Counted from the stretch's first letter, positions 43,941 to 53,283 are shown. The stretch: 64,000 nt of DNA from Ruminococcus sp. (GCA_016290875.1 JAEEVL010000008.1:57053-121052), one strand, 5' to 3'. Program-made: numbers and translations. The notes: generated by a model from the sequence alone, not told the origin.

Positions 43941-44729
43941 TTGCTTACGGATGAGAATAGAGTTGAGATCACATGGTACGGAACAGCTTCTGTGCGCATT
44001 ACAGCCGGAGACACTTCTGTCCTTATTGATCCGTTTTTTCCGTTCCCGGATAGCAGAATAAAAATTAAAAAGGATGCCTTTGATGATTGCAGTCACATAC
44101 TTGTGACCCATGGACATTTTGATCACATCACCAGTATCAGCAGGATAGTCAGACCTGATACGACTGTCTGCTGTACAAGAGCACCGTACAAGAGCCTTTG
44201 CAGAAAGGGCGTTCCAATAGAGAATATGCACATTATCAGAGCCGGCACAGCGTTTTCGGTCGGTGATCTCAGGATAACTGCATATAAAGGCAATCACATA
44301 AAACTGAATATCTTGAAAGGACTATTCAACAAACGTGTACTTAAATACCGTAAAGGACTTTTCAGAAAGCTGCTCGATATCGCTTCGTGCCTTGAAAAGA
44401 AGGAATCTCTGTGCTATTTCATAGAAGCGTACGGCAAACGCATTATTATACTCGGAAGCCTTGCACTTGCAGAGAACGTTGAATACCCGACCGGAGCAGA
44501 TATTGCTCTGCTGCCTTATCAGGGTTCTGATGATCTGTGCAGGATAGCAGTCGGTATATGTAAAAGACTCAGACCAAAAGCGGTATTGCTTACGCATTTT
44601 GATGACACATTTCCGCCGTTCAGTTCAGAGATAGACACATCGGGATTTGAGGAGCGTATGAAAAAGCATATCCCTGTCTATAAGCTCAGACACGGCGGTT
44701 CAATAAGAATCTTACTCACTAAAAACTAA
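43941..44729 (+). CDS. Metallo-beta-lactamase-fold hydrolase (UlaG-like)
   Basis: A 262-residue cytoplasmic hydrolase of the L-ascorbate-6-phosphate lactonase-like branch. It begins ITWYGTASVRI near residue 9, and the metal motif THGHFDH lies near residue 57. Further ligands are likely at GNHIK and LLTHFDD. The start is a TTG at 43941: an in-frame stop precedes it and no ATG follows nearby. AAGGAG is only 4 bases away, so expression may be weak. It is co-transcribed with the LytTR regulator; substrate unknown. Confidence 0.82.
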   Translation: MLTDENRVEITWYGTASVRITAGDTSVLIDPFFPFPDSRIKIKKDAFDDCSHILVTHGHFDHITSISRIVRPDTTVCCTRAPYKSLCRKGVPIENMHIIRAGTAFSVGDLRITAYKGNHIKLNILKGLFNKRVLKYRKGLFRKLLDIASCLEKKESLCYFIEAYGKRIIILGSLALAENVEYPTGADIALLPYQGSDDLCRIAVGICKRLRPKAVLLTHFDDTFPPFSSEIDTSGFEERMKKHIPVYKLRHGGSIRILLTKN

Positions 44730-44766
44730 TGACACATAAACAATTTCATCACATCGGAGAACGATC

Positions 44767-45216
44767 ATGAGAATAATAATTGAAACACCTCAGCCTAACG
44801 ACGAAGATGTTGTTATAGTACGCTGTGCCTCGCCGGACCAGCGTCTGATCTCAATGCTGCTGTCATTCCAGACAGCACAGACCGAGCTTACAGGCTATCT
44901 TGATGACAAGATAGTGCGTCTGAATTATCAGGATGTATACTATTTTGAAGCGAATGAAAACCGAGTATTCGCATATTATCATTCAGATGTATATGAGGTC
45001 AAATACAAGCTGTACGAGCTTGAGGAACTTTTTACACCGCTCGATTTTGTACGATGTTCCAAGTCGCTTATAGTCAATATGGAGAAGATAGAGTTTCTCT
45101 CTCCGCTGTTCAGCGGCAAGCTGGAAGCACATCTGAAAAACGGTGAAAAGGTAGTTATCTCAAGGCAGTATGTACACAATCTTAAAGCCAAGCTCGGAAT
45201 ACAGGAGGTTAATTGA
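44767..45216 (+). CDS. LytTR family DNA-binding regulator
   Basis: A 149-residue protein with a short N-terminal region and a C-terminal LytTR domain (about residues 50-145), seen from YQDVYYFEANENRVFAY, the central FVRCSKSLIVNMEKI and the final VISRQYVHNLKAKLG. There is no receiver domain, so it acts without a phosphate signal; such stand-alone LytTR proteins are usually encoded with DUF3021 membrane proteins, as here. Its probable operator is the 21-bp repeat array upstream of the operon. Confidence 0.92.
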   Translation: MRIIIETPQPNDEDVVIVRCASPDQRLISMLLSFQTAQTELTGYLDDKIVRLNYQDVYYFEANENRVFAYYHSDVYEVKYKLYELEELFTPLDFVRCSKSLIVNMEKIEFLSPLFSGKLEAHLKNGEKVVISRQYVHNLKAKLGIQEVN

Positions 45217-45650
45217 TGGTTAAGGAATTTCTGATATCATTACTTCATTATTTTGTTGACATTACGACAGCTGTTCTTATAGCGGCGGCGATATATCTGA
45301 CTATATCAGACAGGCAGCCTAACAGCACGCTGTTGTGGGAGATACTTCTCAGCGGCTTTATAACCGCGCTGCCGTCGGCTGTTCTGCTGTGTTTTGATCA
45401 GAAGAGCGTCAAGAAGTCGGTACTGCTGTGGGGAATACACTTTATCCTTATTTACTTTATAACGCTGATGCTTATAAAGATGTTCGGCTGGTGCAGAATA
45501 ACACCGATGTCCGTATTTCTTACATTCGTTGCAGTAGTATTCATCTACTTCTTCACTTGTTTGGTACATTACCTTGTTGACAGAAAGCACACGGCGCTCA
45601 TGAATCAGCAGCTCAAAAAGCGCTATGTGGAAAGCGAAAAGAAAGAATAA
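45213..45650 (+). CDS. DUF3021 membrane protein
   Basis: A 145-residue protein with four hydrophobic helices and a charged tail (NQQLKKRYVESEKKE), the topology of DUF3021. It overlaps the LytTR gene by 4 bases. In known LytTR regulatory systems the membrane partner restrains the regulator; that role is plausible here but not shown by sequence. Confidence 0.87.
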   Translation: MMVKEFLISLLHYFVDITTAVLIAAAIYLTISDRQPNSTLLWEILLSGFITALPSAVLLCFDQKSVKKSVLLWGIHFILIYFITLMLIKMFGWCRITPMSVFLTFVAVVFIYFFTCLVHYLVDRKHTALMNQQLKKRYVESEKKE

Positions 45651-45676
45651 CGCATTAAGCCTGCGTTCATAAGAAA

Positions 45677-45705
45677 AGCCGGTACATTTTCGTACCGGCT
45701 CTTTT
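45677..45705 (+). terminator. Bidirectional terminator
   Basis: AGCCGGTAC (45677-45685) pairs with GTACCGGCT (45692-45700), followed by CTTTTTAT. It ends the DUF3021 gene and overlaps the stop of the converging histidine kinase. Confidence 0.87.
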
Positions 45706-46694
45706 TATATTATAGTCTTGTAGAATTTTATGTCGAACACAGCACCGTTCGGCTTCTGATTGGAAGCTTTCAGACTGCCGTCTTGAGCAGAGATCACTTT
45801 CTTTGCGAAGGCCAGTCCGATTCCGTAACCATTCTTCGTATACTCTGAGGAACGATAAAAGCGTTCAAAGATATGCGGCAGTTCATGTTCCGGAATACCC
45901 TCACCTGTATCGGATATAACGATGTCTGAGGAGAGATTGCTGCCGGAGGAGCTTATAGTTACTGTACCGCCCGGCGGAGTATGTTCGATAGCGTTTTTCA
46001 GAAGATTTACGACAGCTTCGGAAGTATAGTGCAGATCGCCGATAAAGAACGGCTCTCCGTCGATGATGGTCTTTATCTCCACGCCTTTTAGTTCGGCGGT
46101 GACAGAAACTGTCTCTGCGGAGCTTTCAATCAACTCGTGGCAGGAAACATTATCCTTCTTAAACTTTACTGCGTCAGCTTCTATTCTCGACAGACTCAGC
46201 ATTGTTTCTATGAGCCATTTCATTCGTGCAAGGAGTTCATACAATTCCCGCAGGTACTCCATGCGGTTTCCTTCCGTCAGACCGTGCGAACGCATAAGTC
46301 CGAGTATCATCATAACTGATGTGAGCGGTGTGCGGAGCTGATGTGAAATATCTTCAAGCGCTTCTTTGGCAAACTGTTTCTCTTTTGAAAGTGCTGAATT
46401 CTGTTCTCTCAGTCTTATTGTCATTTTATGAATCTCAGCTGAAAGTATACTCAGCTCGCCCTCTTTGTATTCATCGAAACGTATCGCATCATCACCGCGC
46501 AGTATACGGTCGATGTCGTCACAAAGCCTGATTACCTGTTTTTGTCTCGTTGCTGACTGTATTTCGTTCAGAGCCAATAACAGCGCTGACATTATGATTA
46601 CGATGACTGCACACGGTATGCTGAAATACAAACAGACAGCCACACAGGCTGCGGTCAGAACGAGATGTATAAGACGCCTTTTCTTGTCGCTCAT
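45705..46694 (-). CDS. Sensor histidine kinase of the BceS/VanS type
   Basis: A 329-residue kinase with two close N-terminal membrane helices (about residues 9-43) and almost no extracytoplasmic loop, so it probably senses through the neighbouring ABC transporter. The phosphorylated histidine lies in ISHQLRTP near residue 117, the N box in LLKNAIEH near residue 235 and GIGLAF near residue 296. It overlaps the response-regulator gene by 4 bases. Confidence 0.9.
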   Translation of the reverse strand: MSDKKRRLIHLVLTAACVAVCLYFSIPCAVIVIIMSALLLALNEIQSATRQKQVIRLCDDIDRILRGDDAIRFDEYKEGELSILSAEIHKMTIRLREQNSALSKEKQFAKEALEDISHQLRTPLTSVMMILGLMRSHGLTEGNRMEYLRELYELLARMKWLIETMLSLSRIEADAVKFKKDNVSCHELIESSAETVSVTAELKGVEIKTIIDGEPFFIGDLHYTSEAVVNLLKNAIEHTPPGGTVTISSSGSNLSSDIVISDTGEGIPEHELPHIFERFYRSSEYTKNGYGIGLAFAKKVISAQDGSLKASNQKPNGAVFDIKFYKTII

Positions 46695-47365
46695 TCGTCC
46701 ACCGCCTTGTAGCCGAGACCTCTTACCGTTATTATCATACGCGGAGACTGCGGATCGTCCTCTATCTTTTCACGAAGTCGCTTTATGTAGACACTCAGAG
46801 TGTTGTCGGAGACAAATTCCTTTGTCATGGACCATAGCTCCTCGGCTATCCTGTCGCGTGAGAGCATCTGGTTCTTGTTGGAGAAGAATACAAGCAGCAG
46901 GCGGTATTCAAGCGCAGAGAGAATCAGCTCACAGCCGTTTTTGAATACGATTCCTTTTATCGGATCTATCGTGACGTTGCCGCATTGAAGCAGAGGCGAT
47001 GATCTTGTGTGACGGCGCATTACATTCTTCATACGTGCAAGAAGTTCACGGGTGCCGAAGGGCTTTCCGATATAGTCATCCGCACCAATCTCAAAACCGG
47101 CGACGGTACAGGCTTCATCTGCCGAAGCCGTAATGAATATCACGGGTGTGTCGTTCATATTCTTGATTGCTGCACATACGGAGTAGCCGTTGCCGTCCTT
47201 CAGGGAAATATCAAGCAGGACACAGTCATATTTATTATCTTCAAACAGGCGCAGACCGTCTTTTTGTCCGCTGGCATAGGATGTAGTATATCCCTCGGAA
47301 TTAAGAAAACGTATAAGGAATCCTGCAAGCTGTTCATCATCTTCGATAAGCAGTATTTTCGGCAT
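46691..47365 (-). CDS. OmpR/PhoB-type response regulator
   Basis: A 224-residue regulator. The receiver domain begins KILLIEDDEQLAG and has its phosphate-accepting aspartate in LLDISLKDG near residue 52; the winged helix (about residues 125-222) ends in RGLGYKAVDE. AGGAGGTGATGC gives an ideal ribosome site. It likely controls the adjacent ABC transporter. Confidence 0.92.
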   Translation of the reverse strand: MPKILLIEDDEQLAGFLIRFLNSEGYTTSYASGQKDGLRLFEDNKYDCVLLDISLKDGNGYSVCAAIKNMNDTPVIFITASADEACTVAGFEIGADDYIGKPFGTRELLARMKNVMRRHTRSSPLLQCGNVTIDPIKGIVFKNGCELILSALEYRLLLVFFSNKNQMLSRDRIAEELWSMTKEFVSDNTLSVYIKRLREKIEDDPQSPRMIITVRGLGYKAVDE

Positions 47366-47386
47366 AGCATCACCTCCTGATAACTC

Positions 47387-47415
47387 ATTATAACACGTAG
47401 TAAAAGTAAATGCAA
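47387..47415 (-). promoter_or_regulatory. Promoter of the response regulator-kinase pair
   Basis: On the - strand TTGCAT (47415-47410) and TATAAT (47392-47387) are 17 bases apart, 21 bases before the start codon. Confidence 0.68.
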
Positions 47416-47437
47416 GCGGACGGTCTCAGCCGTCCGC
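47416..47437 (-). terminator. Terminator-like hairpin after the ABC permease
   Basis: GCGGACGG and CCGTCCGC form an 8-bp perfect stem over a 6-base loop, with a modest T-rich tail on the - strand. It separates the transporter unit from the two-component genes and abuts their -35 box. Confidence 0.6.
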
Positions 47438-47461
47438 ATTGTTTGTTTATGTTAGGATTTT

Positions 47462-49711
47462 TCAGCGATTGGGGATTCTCTTTATGTCGAGTTTCATCTC
47501 TGTACCTCTTATCTGATCGGAGAGGCTGTCTCTGTTCTGTGATCTGAGCATCAGGAACGATGTGATACAGCCGGCTGCGAATGCCGTTACCGAAGCAAGC
47601 ACTATCCTGATAAACGGAGCGGTATGGTCAAGACGGACGAGGTCATTCAGCATTTCTCTTGTAGCTTCGCTCTCTTCGGAGTAGGTGCTTAGCAGCAGCT
47701 GGGGGAGCAAATGTTCAGTACCTAAAATTATTGCAGCGCACAGAGCAGCTGAAAGCAGTGCTGCCGTTACAGTGAACTGCATACATTCTATTACAGTCAT
47801 ACGGTACAGCTGTTTGTCGGTCATTCCGATGCATTGCAGGGAAGCGAGTTCGCTGCGGCGGTTGGCGATACCGGTTGAGATTATGTTCAGAAGATTGATA
47901 AGGGCTGCCAGTGCCATGAGTACGTTGAATATCATAACGCCTGACTTAATGGAGGACATAATGCAGTGTATATTGCATTTATCCTTGTATAGATTCTCTT
48001 CAAGGTATATATAGTCAGAATGGGAATCGAACCACTCTTCAGCTTTTTTGTTATAGGAGTAATTGTATTCATCGCTGTTGTACGAAAAATTAGCAGCCAC
48101 TCCCCATAAATTTGTGCCAAACCATTCATCACATACAGTCTGATAAGTTTCTGATGCACTGTAAAAAGTATATGATGTATTATCATATCCGGGAGTGAAT
48201 GAGCCGATCACATTGATCGTATGCGAGATTTTTTCTGTTTCAGCTTTGCTCAGTATTACTTTCCAATCTTCTGTTTTCATGTCTTCCGGAATGATCATTC
48301 GCTCGGAGAATACATTCAAAGTACCATTTTTGACCGGATAGGATAATAAAGAGTCCCAGGCTGAATTTACCACATATCCGCCGCTGCTGACAAGCTCATC
48401 GTAGCTGACAGGCGGATCGTCACCGAAGATCTGAGAATAAGCTTCTCTGTTGACATATTCCACGACACAGCTATTTTCTTCGTCAGCCGTTATCAGCTGA
48501 TCCGTATGAATGACGGCGATATTCTTGAACAAACCGCTGTTTTCAAGTTCATGAGCGGCAGTTTCTGATGAAATGCCCTTTATACTGTTTCCAAGCAATA
48601 CTTGAAAATCATTAGTGCACTCGATCGTATCCTGGCTGATACAGTCAAAAATGCTGCGCTCTATGGTATCTGTAAGCGATGTGAATACAGCAAACATCGT
48701 TATGGAAACGGTCAGCGTCAGAACTGTGATGACAAAGCGCTTTTTCTGTCTTCTTGCATTTCGTGAAGCTATACTGCCTGATATACCGAAGAGCTTTCCG
48801 GACAGTGTGTGCTTCCTGACTTTTTTTACATCGTCTGTACGAGCTGTGATAGCTTCCATTGGTGACTTGCGTATAACACGCATACCAACACCGTAAGCGG
48901 AAAGGAATACCCATATTATGCCGACTAAAGATGAAACGGCAAGCATTTTCGGATCAACTGAGAAAGAAGGGGTGAATTTTCCGCTTGCTATACTGTCTAT
49001 GACGTCGGATAGTCCTGCTGAAAGGAGAGCTTTGAACATTACGAAGGCGAGAAGAGTACCTGTGCCTAAACCGATCGGTATAGCTATCAGACAGAGCCTC
49101 ATTCCCTCCAGGGTTATTATCTTAACTATCTGCTGAGGAGTTGCGCCTATGGACTGGAGCACGCCGTAATGCCGCTCACGTTCCTTTGAGGATATCTCGA
49201 AAGCTGTATCGACAATGAGACGAAGTGCCAGTGCAAAGAGCACGGCAAATATGAAGAATATACAGAATATCCTTAATCTCCAGAGATTTGCTCCGTCGCT
49301 GATATGGTCGATGCGCATAAGAATGACATTCAATGTAGGTTTAAGCTCCAATTTATCATGGACACCCATTTCCTTACATACAGTCTGAAGCCATTGATCT
49401 GTGTCACCGATGTCTTTGCTGAACATTATGTAAGCCGTTGAGGTGCTGTTTTCCTGCTGTGTCAGAGTAACAGACTCTATATGTTCTTCATTCCGCAGGA
49501 ACTCCGCTTGTTCATCAGTCACACCGTACAGTGCAATATGATATGGTGCATGGCTGTATGAAGTCTTCCGCAGGCAGTCCATGAAAACGCCGTACAGTAT
49601 GAATATCATTGCCATAACTGCTATTGCTGTGGAAATGCTTATTACGGTGAAGAACGACTGGCGTTTCTGTGCGCGAATGTATCTTGAAGCGAGAAGACTT
49701 TCATATCTCAT
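47462..49711 (-). CDS. BceB-like ABC transporter permease (FtsX family)
   Basis: A 749-residue permease with an N-terminal helix, a cluster of helices carrying the FtsX domain near residues 150-290, a large extracytoplasmic domain (about 340-590), and a second FtsX cluster at 610-720. In antimicrobial-peptide modules such a domain binds the peptide-lipid complex. The typical FtsX motif near the first cluster reads ERERHYGVLQSIGATPQQIV. It overlaps the ATPase by 11 bases. Confidence 0.88.
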   Translation of the reverse strand: MRYESLLASRYIRAQKRQSFFTVISISTAIAVMAMIFILYGVFMDCLRKTSYSHAPYHIALYGVTDEQAEFLRNEEHIESVTLTQQENSTSTAYIMFSKDIGDTDQWLQTVCKEMGVHDKLELKPTLNVILMRIDHISDGANLWRLRIFCIFFIFAVLFALALRLIVDTAFEISSKERERHYGVLQSIGATPQQIVKIITLEGMRLCLIAIPIGLGTGTLLAFVMFKALLSAGLSDVIDSIASGKFTPSFSVDPKMLAVSSLVGIIWVFLSAYGVGMRVIRKSPMEAITARTDDVKKVRKHTLSGKLFGISGSIASRNARRQKKRFVITVLTLTVSITMFAVFTSLTDTIERSIFDCISQDTIECTNDFQVLLGNSIKGISSETAAHELENSGLFKNIAVIHTDQLITADEENSCVVEYVNREAYSQIFGDDPPVSYDELVSSGGYVVNSAWDSLLSYPVKNGTLNVFSERMIIPEDMKTEDWKVILSKAETEKISHTINVIGSFTPGYDNTSYTFYSASETYQTVCDEWFGTNLWGVAANFSYNSDEYNYSYNKKAEEWFDSHSDYIYLEENLYKDKCNIHCIMSSIKSGVMIFNVLMALAALINLLNIISTGIANRRSELASLQCIGMTDKQLYRMTVIECMQFTVTAALLSAALCAAIILGTEHLLPQLLLSTYSEESEATREMLNDLVRLDHTAPFIRIVLASVTAFAAGCITSFLMLRSQNRDSLSDQIRGTEMKLDIKRIPNR

Positions 49712-50411
49712 TGCTGTCAGCCTCCTCCGCAGAGCTGTTTGCTTCGTCAGAGATTATCCTTCCGTCATGCAGTACGATTATCCTGTCGCACTGTGAAGCA
49801 ATATTCTCATCGTGGGTTATTATGATGATAGTCTGTCTGAGTTCGCGGTTTGATCTGCGGAAAAGTTCTATTATTTCGGCACTGTTTTTGCTGTCGAGAT
49901 TTCCAGTCGGTTCGTCAGCAAGAATGACTTGCGGTGATGTAAAAAGCGCTCTGCCGATGGAGACTCGCTGCTGCTGACCGCCCGACATCTGAGAGGGGAG
50001 GTGAGCTCTTCGTTCCTTTAAGCCGAGCATATCAAGGATATTTTCGAGATGCTGGCGGTCAGGCTTTCTGCCGTCCATGAGAAGTGGGAGAGTGATGTTT
50101 TCTTCCGCAGTCAGTACTGGTATGAGATTGTAGAACTGATATATAAGACCTATCTGTCTTCTGCGGAATATGGCGAGCTCTCTGTTGCTCTGACGGAAAA
50201 TGTCCTGACCGTCCAGCCATATATTTCCGGAAGTAGGGCGGTCAACTCCGCCTATCATATGCAGGAGAGTTGATTTGCCCGAACCGCTGGCTCCGACTAT
50301 CGCTACCATCTGTCCCTTGGGTACACTGAATGATACTTCGTCAACTGCTCTGACTTCGTTTTCACCTTTTCCGTATATCTTACTGAGGTTTTCAACTCTG
50401 AGTAGTTCCAT
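49701..50411 (-). CDS. BceA-like ABC transporter ATPase
   Basis: A 236-residue ATPase of the MacB/LolD/BceA group. Walker A is GASGSGKST near residue 40, the signature MSGGQQQRV near residue 143, and Walker B ILADEPTGNLDS near residue 163. It is the first gene of the transporter unit, with the promoter and BceR-like site just upstream. Confidence 0.94.
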   Translation of the reverse strand: MELLRVENLSKIYGKGENEVRAVDEVSFSVPKGQMVAIVGASGSGKSTLLHMIGGVDRPTSGNIWLDGQDIFRQSNRELAIFRRRQIGLIYQFYNLIPVLTAEENITLPLLMDGRKPDRQHLENILDMLGLKERRAHLPSQMSGGQQQRVSIGRALFTSPQVILADEPTGNLDSKNSAEIIELFRRSNRELRQTIIIITHDENIASQCDRIIVLHDGRIISDEANSSAEEADSNEI

Positions 50412-50434
50412 AAATGTTCCTCCTGTTTTTGTTG

Positions 50435-50492
50435 ATTATATTATAGCATACTTTTCTGACAAATTCATTATCTGAATCTTACAATTTTGTCA
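50435..50492 (-). promoter_or_regulatory. Promoter with BceR-like operator for the ABC transporter
   Basis: On the - strand TTGTCA (50462-50457) and TATAAT (50440-50435) are 16 bases apart. Upstream of the -35 box, TGACA-AAAT-TGTAA (50492-50479) matches the inverted repeat TnACA-N4-TGTAA known for BceR-like regulators. Its centre is near -57. Confidence 0.6.
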
Positions 50493-50536
50493 TTTTATGT
50501 GCCTTGGGGAGACGAATATCGTACAGCAATTAATAA

Positions 50537-50561
50537 AGCCGCAGGAGAGTTACCTGCGGCT
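50537..50561 (-). terminator. Hairpin after the MATE gene
   Basis: AGCCGCAGG (50537-50545) pairs with CCTGCGGCT (50553-50561), seven bases past the MATE stop codon on the - strand; the tail is TTATTAATT. Confidence 0.65.
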
Positions 50562-50567
50562 GTTGAT

Positions 50568-51920
50568 TTATCCGTTGTCTGAAGTGTTCAGTTTAGCTTT
50601 TTTGTTGTAGCAGAAATATGCGGCGAAACACATTATGATCTGTAATACCGTTGAGCAGGGGATAGCCATTCCTATGAGGAAAAGAGAACCGTTGCCTATC
50701 TTCTGCATAAGGAATGCGATAGGTATCCTGACAGCGAAAGCTCCGCAGACACCCTGCAGCATAACGAATTTTGTTTTTTCTATGCCGTTGAAATAGCCTA
50801 TGAAACAGAACAGGAAACAAGTTGCGAGACAGTCGATAGCATAGGCTTTAAGGTAATCCCACGCTGCGTTTACAGTATCAGAGTTCTGTGAGAATATGCC
50901 TGCAAGCAGGTCACCGCGGAAGAAAGTCAGCAGAAACATCACTATTCCGAAAGCAAACGATACCGCGATACCGCTTTTCAGTGACTTCTGAGCTCTGTGC
51001 ATAAGACCGGCACCGTAATTCTGTGCTACGAAAGCCGTCATCGACTGCATGAAAGCGAGGGGCACGAGCATGATAAATACACATACCTTCTGTGCGACTC
51101 CGACTCCGGCAGAAGCTGTTACACCGAGACGGTTGACTATCGCGAGCATAAAGAGGAAAGATATGCCGACAAGGAAATCCTGCAGAGCTATCGGCGTTCC
51201 TATTTTGACTATTACAGAAGCATAGCCCTTTTTCAGACTTATATTTGACTTGTGAAAGTCGAATGGCAGCTTTGCGTGGCGTATCATCAGGAAAGATATA
51301 ACAACGCTCAGGAGCTGTGCCATAACAGTTGCGAGAGCGGCTCCGGAAGCTCCGAGATGGAAACCGGCTACAAATACCAGGTCGCCGATTATATTGAACA
51401 GACAGGCTATACCGACAGCTATGAGGGGCGTCCTGGAATCGCCCAGGCCTCTGAAAATACTGCCGAGAAGATTGTAGGCAGTTATAATGACGAAGCCGCC
51501 GCCGCAAATCCTGATATAGTTTGCTGTGATGTCAAAGGCTTCTGAGGGAGCCTGCATTATCCACGCGAGCCCTGATGCTCCGAGAACGCTTATCACGGTG
51601 AAAATAAGTCCGGTAATGGCGAATATCACAAGACCTGTGCCTATTATCTGAGCGGCTTCCTGAGGACGTTTCTGTCCTATCCTCTGACCGACAGCGACTG
51701 TGATTCCCATTGAGAAGCTTACTATCAGATTCGTGAGAGTGGTGATTATCTGTGAACCGGTAGAGACTGCCGAAACATCAGCTGTTGTTCCGAAGCGTCC
51801 CACAACGAGCAGATCAATTGCACCGTACATCGCCTGCAGGAACATGGCAAACATTACCGGCAGCATAAATTTCAGCAGCTTAGAGACTATCGCGCCGCTT
51901 GTAAAATCGTTGCTTTTCAT
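50568..51920 (-). CDS. MATE family efflux protein
   Basis: A 450-residue exporter with 12 membrane segments in two halves, each starting with the typical short helix; LLVVGRFGTTADVSAVSTGSQ near residue 32 and the second-half VAQNYGAG near residue 288 are family features. GGAGGTAC precedes the start. Cation-coupled export of drugs or metabolites is the family role; the substrate is unknown. Confidence 0.92.
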   Translation of the reverse strand: MKSNDFTSGAIVSKLLKFMLPVMFAMFLQAMYGAIDLLVVGRFGTTADVSAVSTGSQIITTLTNLIVSFSMGITVAVGQRIGQKRPQEAAQIIGTGLVIFAITGLIFTVISVLGASGLAWIMQAPSEAFDITANYIRICGGGFVIITAYNLLGSIFRGLGDSRTPLIAVGIACLFNIIGDLVFVAGFHLGASGAALATVMAQLLSVVISFLMIRHAKLPFDFHKSNISLKKGYASVIVKIGTPIALQDFLVGISFLFMLAIVNRLGVTASAGVGVAQKVCVFIMLVPLAFMQSMTAFVAQNYGAGLMHRAQKSLKSGIAVSFAFGIVMFLLTFFRGDLLAGIFSQNSDTVNAAWDYLKAYAIDCLATCFLFCFIGYFNGIEKTKFVMLQGVCGAFAVRIPIAFLMQKIGNGSLFLIGMAIPCSTVLQIIMCFAAYFCYNKKAKLNTSDNG

Positions 51921-52066
51921 TGTACCTCCATAAAAAAGCGGATAAAACAGCAGTGTTGAACTGCGGTTCTATCCTTGATTAATTCTTGTATAATTATAGC
52001 ACAGATATGAGAAAATGTCAATAATGCGTCAGTGACGGAATACTTACGCTCAGATAAACTAAAAAC

Positions 52067-52095
52067 CTCCCTCTGTCCGGAATGAACAGAGGGAG
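52067..52095 (-). terminator. Terminator of the 303-residue dockerin gene
   Basis: CTCCCTCTGT and ACAGAGGGAG form a perfect 10-bp stem, followed on the - strand by GTTTTTAG. Confidence 0.9.
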
Positions 52096-52117
52096 TCTGA
52101 GAGTATTTCTTATTAAA

Positions 52118-53029
52118 TCAGAGTTTGTTGATAAGACCGAGCTTGAATTGTTGTATCAGGAGCGCATCTGAGTTGGTGAGACCTGCTTTGCCGTCTACAT
52201 CAGCATTTATCTCGCCCTGAGCAGTTATGCTTACATCGGACTTGCCCTGTGCGTATTTGTCAGGATTTGTTGCCACTTGCATAACGAGAACTGCGTCTGC
52301 GATATTGACATTACTGTCGAGATTGGCGTCACCCTTGATAGTAGAAGTGGGCTCATCGGCGAGAGCTTCAAACTTGCAGTCGTACTTTTCAGCGTAGGCT
52401 TGGGCGGTGGAGTTTGCATAGCCATAAATAGTTCCGTTGAAATATATTCCTTCGTAAATGTTGAAACGGTACTCGTCGATTCCATTGTATATGGTTTTTC
52501 TGGAGTCATAGATTTTACAGTCAGGATTTAGTATAGTTATTGATTCAAGACTTGTACAGCCGGAAAAAGCACTATTTCCTATGCTTGTAACTGAATCAGG
52601 AATTGTTATCGATTCAAGGCTTGAACATTCTTCGAATGCTCCTATTCCTATCTTTTTGACCGAATCAGGTATCGTTATTAATTTAAGGCTTGTACCCATA
52701 AATGCACCGTTACCTATACTTGTAACGGTATCGGGGATAATTACTGAATTAAGATCAGTACAATAGTCAAAGGCATGGTCGCGTATGATTGTAACCGGAA
52801 CACTATTTACCTCGCTTGGTATAATGAAGTCAACTTTTTCACCCTTGGCGCATTCAACGAGTTCAGCGTGATCAGAATATACCGCGAAACGAAAATAATC
52901 TATTATTTCTTCACCGAATCGTTCCTCAGCGCTTGCTGTTATAGCTGATTCAGGTGCATAATTATTCACGAGCGGCATAGCTCCGCCGATGATACAAAGT
53001 GCCAGAACTCCGGCGATAAGTTTTTTCAT
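52118..53029 (-). CDS. BspA-like leucine-rich-repeat protein with a C-terminal dockerin
   Basis: Secreted 303-residue protein. A signal peptide (about residues 1-33) is followed by BspA-type LRR_5 repeats (about 60-190) of the form ITIPDSVTSIGNSAF and a dockerin (about 234-302) with two calcium loops: DANLDSNVNIAD and DVDGKAGLTNSD. The dockerin would fix the protein to a cohesin on a scaffoldin, so the LRR part is displayed on the surface. It has its own promoter and terminator. Confidence 0.92.
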   Translation of the reverse strand: MKKLIAGVLALCIIGGAMPLVNNYAPESAITASAEERFGEEIIDYFRFAVYSDHAELVECAKGEKVDFIIPSEVNSVPVTIIRDHAFDYCTDLNSVIIPDTVTSIGNGAFMGTSLKLITIPDSVKKIGIGAFEECSSLESITIPDSVTSIGNSAFSGCTSLESITILNPDCKIYDSRKTIYNGIDEYRFNIYEGIYFNGTIYGYANSTAQAYAEKYDCKFEALADEPTSTIKGDANLDSNVNIADAVLVMQVATNPDKYAQGKSDVSITAQGEINADVDGKAGLTNSDALLIQQFKLGLINKL

Positions 53030-53065
53030 AACAATCCTCCTTAGAAAGTGTAATCATTACTAATA

Positions 53066-53094
53066 ATTATAGCACATATCCACGGTTTGTGCAA
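53066..53094 (-). promoter_or_regulatory. Promoter of the 303-residue dockerin gene
   Basis: On the - strand TTGCAC (53094-53089) and TATAAT (53071-53066) with a 17-base spacer. Confidence 0.72.
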
Positions 53095-53137
53095 GTGTTT
53101 TAGCTAATGCTGCAAAAAATTTCCCAAAGCACAAATA

Positions 53138-53218
53138 TGAAAAATGTGAAAAACTGGTGTAACCTTTTCACGAGACTAAGAAACTTTAAAACCTTACACT
53201 GAAAATTCACATTTTTCA
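53138..53218 (-). repeat. Long imperfect inverted repeat between two LRR genes
   Basis: TGAAAAATGTGAA (53138-53150) and TTCACATTTTTCA (53206-53218) are exact complements, and GTGTAA (53157) pairs with TTACAC (53194) inside them. The element spans 81 bases, AT-rich, and lies past the terminator of the upstream gene and before the promoter of the next. Confidence 0.65.
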
Positions 53219-53241
53219 CAATCGTTGGCACGCGTTATTAT

Positions 53242-53272
53242 AAAAAGTACCGGCCTCTTGTTTGAGACCAGT
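53242..53272 (-). terminator. Terminator of the 901-residue dockerin gene
   Basis: On the - strand ACTGGTCTC pairs with GAGGCCGGT (two G-T pairs), followed by ACTTTTTATAA. It starts 12 bases past the stop codon. Confidence 0.72.
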
Positions 53273-53283
53273 TTTGTGCTATA

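Noticed and set aside
43834..44061. 75-codon frame in front of the MBL gene
   Set aside because: It overlaps the MBL gene in another frame, and the MBL frame has clear family motifs.
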